DNA of 7,458 nucleotides from Syntrophaceae bacterium (GTDB lineage Bacteria > Desulfobacterota > Desulfomonilia > Desulfomonilales > Desulfomonilaceae), in assembly GCA_014874425.1 (NCBI GenBank), contig JACWAG010000494.1, positions 1 through 7,458 on the forward strand. Direction: 5' to 3'. Numbering within the stretch: position 1 is the stretch's first letter; each line of letters starts with the position of its first letter. The notes below the pieces were generated by a model, which was not told the DNA's origin, ran no database searches, and saw only the letters and a list, made by a program, of their open reading frames with translations. Positions 5,066 through 7,458 of this stretch are shown here, one piece after another. The translations under genes and the position numbers were made by a program.

Positions 5066-5731
5066 ATGACCGTAAACTCAGACAACCAAATTCCTAAAAC
5101 CGATTTGTTGGATGGCGATACGATTGAGGATATAGAGAGAAAACTGGCTCAGAACCCTGATTCGGCAAACTTGCATTACAACTTGGGATTAGCTCTTGTA
5201 CGCTCTAAGCATTGGGACAGAGCCACAGCGGAATTCCGTTCCGCTATGAAACTCAAGCCGGGAATGCTCGAAGCCAGGGTCAATATCGCGGGCGTATTGC
5301 TCCAGAAAGGTGATTACGACGGCTGCATAGAAGAAAGCTTGAAAGCCCTCGAATTCAGGCCGGATCTTGTCGAGGCATGTATAAACATCGGTGTAGCGTT
5401 TAGCCACAAAGGGGAGCTAGATCAGGCGCAAAAGAGCTTTGAAAAAGCCCTGACCATAGATCCCAAATCGGTTGTCGCCCACTTAAACCTCGGAAACATC
5501 TATCTGTCGTGGGGCAATCTCGAAAAGGCTGTAGAGCATAACCTTCGAGCGATTCAACTGAAACCCGAATTCGGAATGGCTCATAACAACCTGGCTGTGT
5601 CCTATTTCCAGAATCACGAAATTGAAAAGGCCAAAATTCACGCTCACAAAGCTATAAACTTGGGGTATGATGTTCATCCGGAGTTCCTAAAACAACTTGA
5701 AAATTTGGCTGGAGATCAAGGGGATTTTTGA
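5066..5731 (+). CDS. Tetratricopeptide-repeat protein
   Basis: After a polar N-terminus of about 32 residues, the protein consists of five consecutive 34-residue TPRs (33-66, 67-100, 101-134, 135-168, 169-202) and a short tail, 221 residues in all. Repeats 3 and 4 are closest to consensus, with NLGNIYLSWGNLEKAVEHNL in repeat 4 as a clear example. Each repeat has the usual small residues at positions 8 and 20 and a proline near its end. TPR arrays form a helical groove for binding peptides or partner proteins and have no catalytic residues. No signal peptide or membrane helix is visible, so a cytosolic adaptor role is likely. ATG 5066 is preferred over the in-frame TTG at 5051, which would add five residues, because GGATGGTG lies just upstream of the ATG, though that site is only fair. 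It follows the cysteine-cluster gene by 94 bp and faces a convergent gene. Confidence 0.9.
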   Translation: MTVNSDNQIPKTDLLDGDTIEDIERKLAQNPDSANLHYNLGLALVRSKHWDRATAEFRSAMKLKPGMLEARVNIAGVLLQKGDYDGCIEESLKALEFRPDLVEACINIGVAFSHKGELDQAQKSFEKALTIDPKSVVAHLNLGNIYLSWGNLEKAVEHNLRAIQLKPEFGMAHNNLAVSYFQNHEIEKAKIHAHKAINLGYDVHPEFLKQLENLAGDQGDF

Positions 5732-5736
5732 GAGTT

Positions 5737-5767
5737 GAGGACTTTGACTATATATGTCAAAATCCTC
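5737..5767. terminator. Stem-loop between convergent genes
   Basis: GAGGACTTTGAC (5737-5748) pairs with GTCAAAATCCTC (5756-5767), leaving one C-A mismatch in a 12-bp stem with the loop TATATAT. It starts six bases after the TPR stop codon and ends 24 bases before the end of the opposing gene. It could therefore act on transcripts from either side. It lacks a T-run on both strands, so termination efficiency is uncertain. Confidence 0.5.
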
Positions 5768-5791
5768 TATTCCAGTTAATAAATCCGATTG

Positions 5792-7458
5792 TTATTGGGC
5801 GCGCTCCATAAAAAAGCGAATAGCAGCTTTCTTTTTAGAGGCTGGTAGGCTTTTATAAAAGCTGTTTAGTTCATTTGACGAAAATTCCAGCTCAAATTCT
5901 CCGTTGCTACTTTTACCAGCTTTTGGAGGCAAGTGGCTAGACACAGAATCAAGAAACGGGCCAATTTCTGAAACGGGTAGAGATCTGACTTCCCGTTTCA
6001 CGAATTTGGGATCCATGGCCCAAGCTTCGAAGAATAGATCCGGAAAGAATTCCGCCCTTATACACGATTGAAACAAAATCTTCCGGATTCTGAGGCTTCC
6101 ATCCCTGAACTCAACTAAAGCCTGTCCCCTGTCCAATAGAGGAGGCGCTACGGCCCGTAAGACGCCACACTGATCTATTTCGGGAAGCGAAGCCAATGTT
6201 TCCAGGTCCTCCAACTCAAGAGAAATAACAGCAAGGGCCTCTTTTATTTTTGGGACTATTGCTTTGATTGAGTCGTTGTCCATGCATTCCAACAGGTCGA
6301 TGAACTCAGGGCCTGAGAATTCTCCTAAGCGGACGTATTCGCTAAGCATTTTCTGGTGCGGCCTCAAGTCATGAAAAAGCCTGATAACCTGGTCTGGGGT
6401 TAGGGACTCCCAAGGCAAATGCGCAACCACATTTTCAAGGTCTGTTACAGGTAATCCGGCCAGTCTCTCGACTAACGTCTCAAACTCAAACTCATCAAAT
6501 CCACCGGATGTCGTAACTAGCTGTTCAAGCTCATCGAGTTTATCGGAAAGTATAACAATACGCTCCCACCTTTTAAAAAATATCGCTGGAGAAGAAGAAG
6601 ATACTGTCTTCCAATCATTTACAATCGTAGTCACCATTTTCTGAATTGTTCTAATGATCTCTTTGGCTAACAGAGAAGCCTCACCCTCACTCATGCCATG
6701 GCCAAGTTCATGAATTACGTCAATTACCGCTCCCTCGATCTGAAATGGAAAAGGCTCTTCAGCCAAGTCCCAGTCAATGGATTCCAAGAAGTCTCTAATT
6801 TCAAGAACACTCAAAGCTATTGGGGTTTTTGTCTCCAAATAGCCTGAGATCACCAAAGTATTTATTAGAGCCTCTCGAATCGAATCAACCTCTGACAGAT
6901 TTTCCGCATTAACAACAGGTGAACGGTTGAGCATTTTAAAGGGAAGCGCATCCTTAAGTTTTAGGATAAATTGGTAACGATTCAACTCAGACTCATAGTA
7001 TTCCAGGATAGACAATGATGTGAAAAGATCGTCTTCGAGAGTCAAAGATTTTATCGAATACAGTTCTCCTTCATTAAAAACACTCATCTTGGCAAGAGTT
7101 TGACATGCCAACTCACTCAAACAGTCGTATTCCTTACTATTAACAAGTATTTGGATTCTATCATTGAGAAGAAGCTTTTTCCACTCATTCCTCAGGTTCA
7201 CGATTCTCGTGTACGCCAACCTAAATAAATCGACAGGGGTTAAATCCATTAGGTAAGCTACTCCCTCATCGATTTCTCCTTTGCTCTTAATCTCTAGCCC
7301 GATGCCGACAAGCTTGAAGACCGTTTGCTGGACCCTGGCCAATTGTTCGACAGATCTAAAATCAATCTCATTCTGTAAAACATATTTGTTGGCCATCGCT
7401 ACAGAAATACGAACAATTTCGTCTGCTTTTTCGTGAGCCAATTTGCCCTGCTGAATTC
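5792..7458 (-). CDS. Large helical protein of unknown function with a HELGH motif (probably truncated at its start)
   Basis: The stop codon is TAA at 5794-5792. The frame is open to the right edge of the window. The first possible start inside is TTG at 7441-7439 (549 residues from there), preceded by only a weak AGGG; the upstream codons read as ordinary protein, so the true start is probably outside. Numbering here is from that TTG. The sequence is acidic, leucine-rich and helix-like throughout, with no signal peptide or membrane segment. Short helical units such as LPVTDLENVVAHLPWESLTP (329-348) suggest a solenoid. Residues 244-248 are HELGH, set in a hydrophobic context (AVIDVIHELGHGM), which matches the zinc-protease HExxH pattern, with E253 and E261 as possible third ligands. 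A chance match is quite possible because no other protease signature is seen. The last 50 residues are more polar, then basic. I cannot assign a family. It converges on the TPR gene. Confidence 0.8.
   Translation of the reverse strand, partial: IQQGKLAHEKADEIVRISVAMANKYVLQNEIDFRSVEQLARVQQTVFKLVGIGLEIKSKGEIDEGVAYLMDLTPVDLFRLAYTRIVNLRNEWKKLLLNDRIQILVNSKEYDCLSELACQTLAKMSVFNEGELYSIKSLTLEDDLFTSLSILEYYESELNRYQFILKLKDALPFKMLNRSPVVNAENLSEVDSIREALINTLVISGYLETKTPIALSVLEIRDFLESIDWDLAEEPFPFQIEGAVIDVIHELGHGMSEGEASLLAKEIIRTIQKMVTTIVNDWKTVSSSSPAIFFKRWERIVILSDKLDELEQLVTTSGGFDEFEFETLVERLAGLPVTDLENVVAHLPWESLTPDQVIRLFHDLRPHQKMLSEYVRLGEFSGPEFIDLLECMDNDSIKAIVPKIKEALAVISLELEDLETLASLPEIDQCGVLRAVAPPLLDRGQALVEFRDGSLRIRKILFQSCIRAEFFPDLFFEAWAMDPKFVKREVRSLPVSEIGPFLDSVSSHLPPKAGKSSNGEFELEFSSNELNSFYKSLPASKKKAAIRFFMERAQ

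Noticed and set aside
7453..7458. Window ending in GAATTC as a cloning junction
   Set aside because: The same hexamer occurs several times inside the window in intact genes, so its position at the edge is most likely coincidence.

Overview
The window reads as ordinary bacterial chromosome, probably from a Gram-negative anaerobe. Shine-Dalgarno sites, one good sigma70-type promoter, a queuosine gene, an archaeal/anaerobe-type ADP-forming acyl-CoA synthetase beta subunit and a 34-residue TPR protein all fit. My best guess is a deltaproteobacterium in the Desulfobacterota/Syntrophobacterales range. That placement is inference from gene style; nothing in the window proves it. No transposase, integrase, CRISPR array, tRNA or rRNA is visible.

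Layout. (1) 1-651, plus: the C-terminal 216 codons of queA, cut by the left edge. (2) 652-1178: a convergent gap of about 530 bp with several inverted repeats and no convincing gene. (3) 1179-1850, minus: a stand-alone ATP-grasp subunit of an ADP-forming acetate/acyl-CoA ligase, with a clear promoter and ribosome binding site on its right. (4) 1851-2292: a divergent regulatory gap. (5) 2293-3033, plus: a basic 246-residue protein I do not recognise. (6) 3034-3462: a gap of about 430 bp with two strong stem-loops; the second sits directly before a very good Shine-Dalgarno site and a possible 44-codon reading frame. (7) 3463-4971, plus: prmC, then with no spacing a TTG-started 210-residue protein with a Rossmann-like N-terminus and a cysteine cluster. 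(8) 5066-5731, plus: a protein made almost entirely of five TPRs. (9) 5732-5791: a short convergent gap with a stem-loop. (10) 5792-7458, minus: a large helical protein of unknown family, probably cut by the right edge, carrying a HELGH motif.

How the genes relate. queA (tRNA wobble-base modification) and prmC (release-factor methylation) both serve translation, but they are not in one operon. prmC and the cysteine-cluster protein are almost certainly co-transcribed. The TPR gene is 94 bp further on and may be read through or have its own promoter. No pathway links all the genes. The most promising material is the cysteine-cluster Rossmann protein, the orphan ATP-grasp subunit with an altered loop, the HELGH-bearing protein, and the stem-loop/Shine-Dalgarno arrangements.
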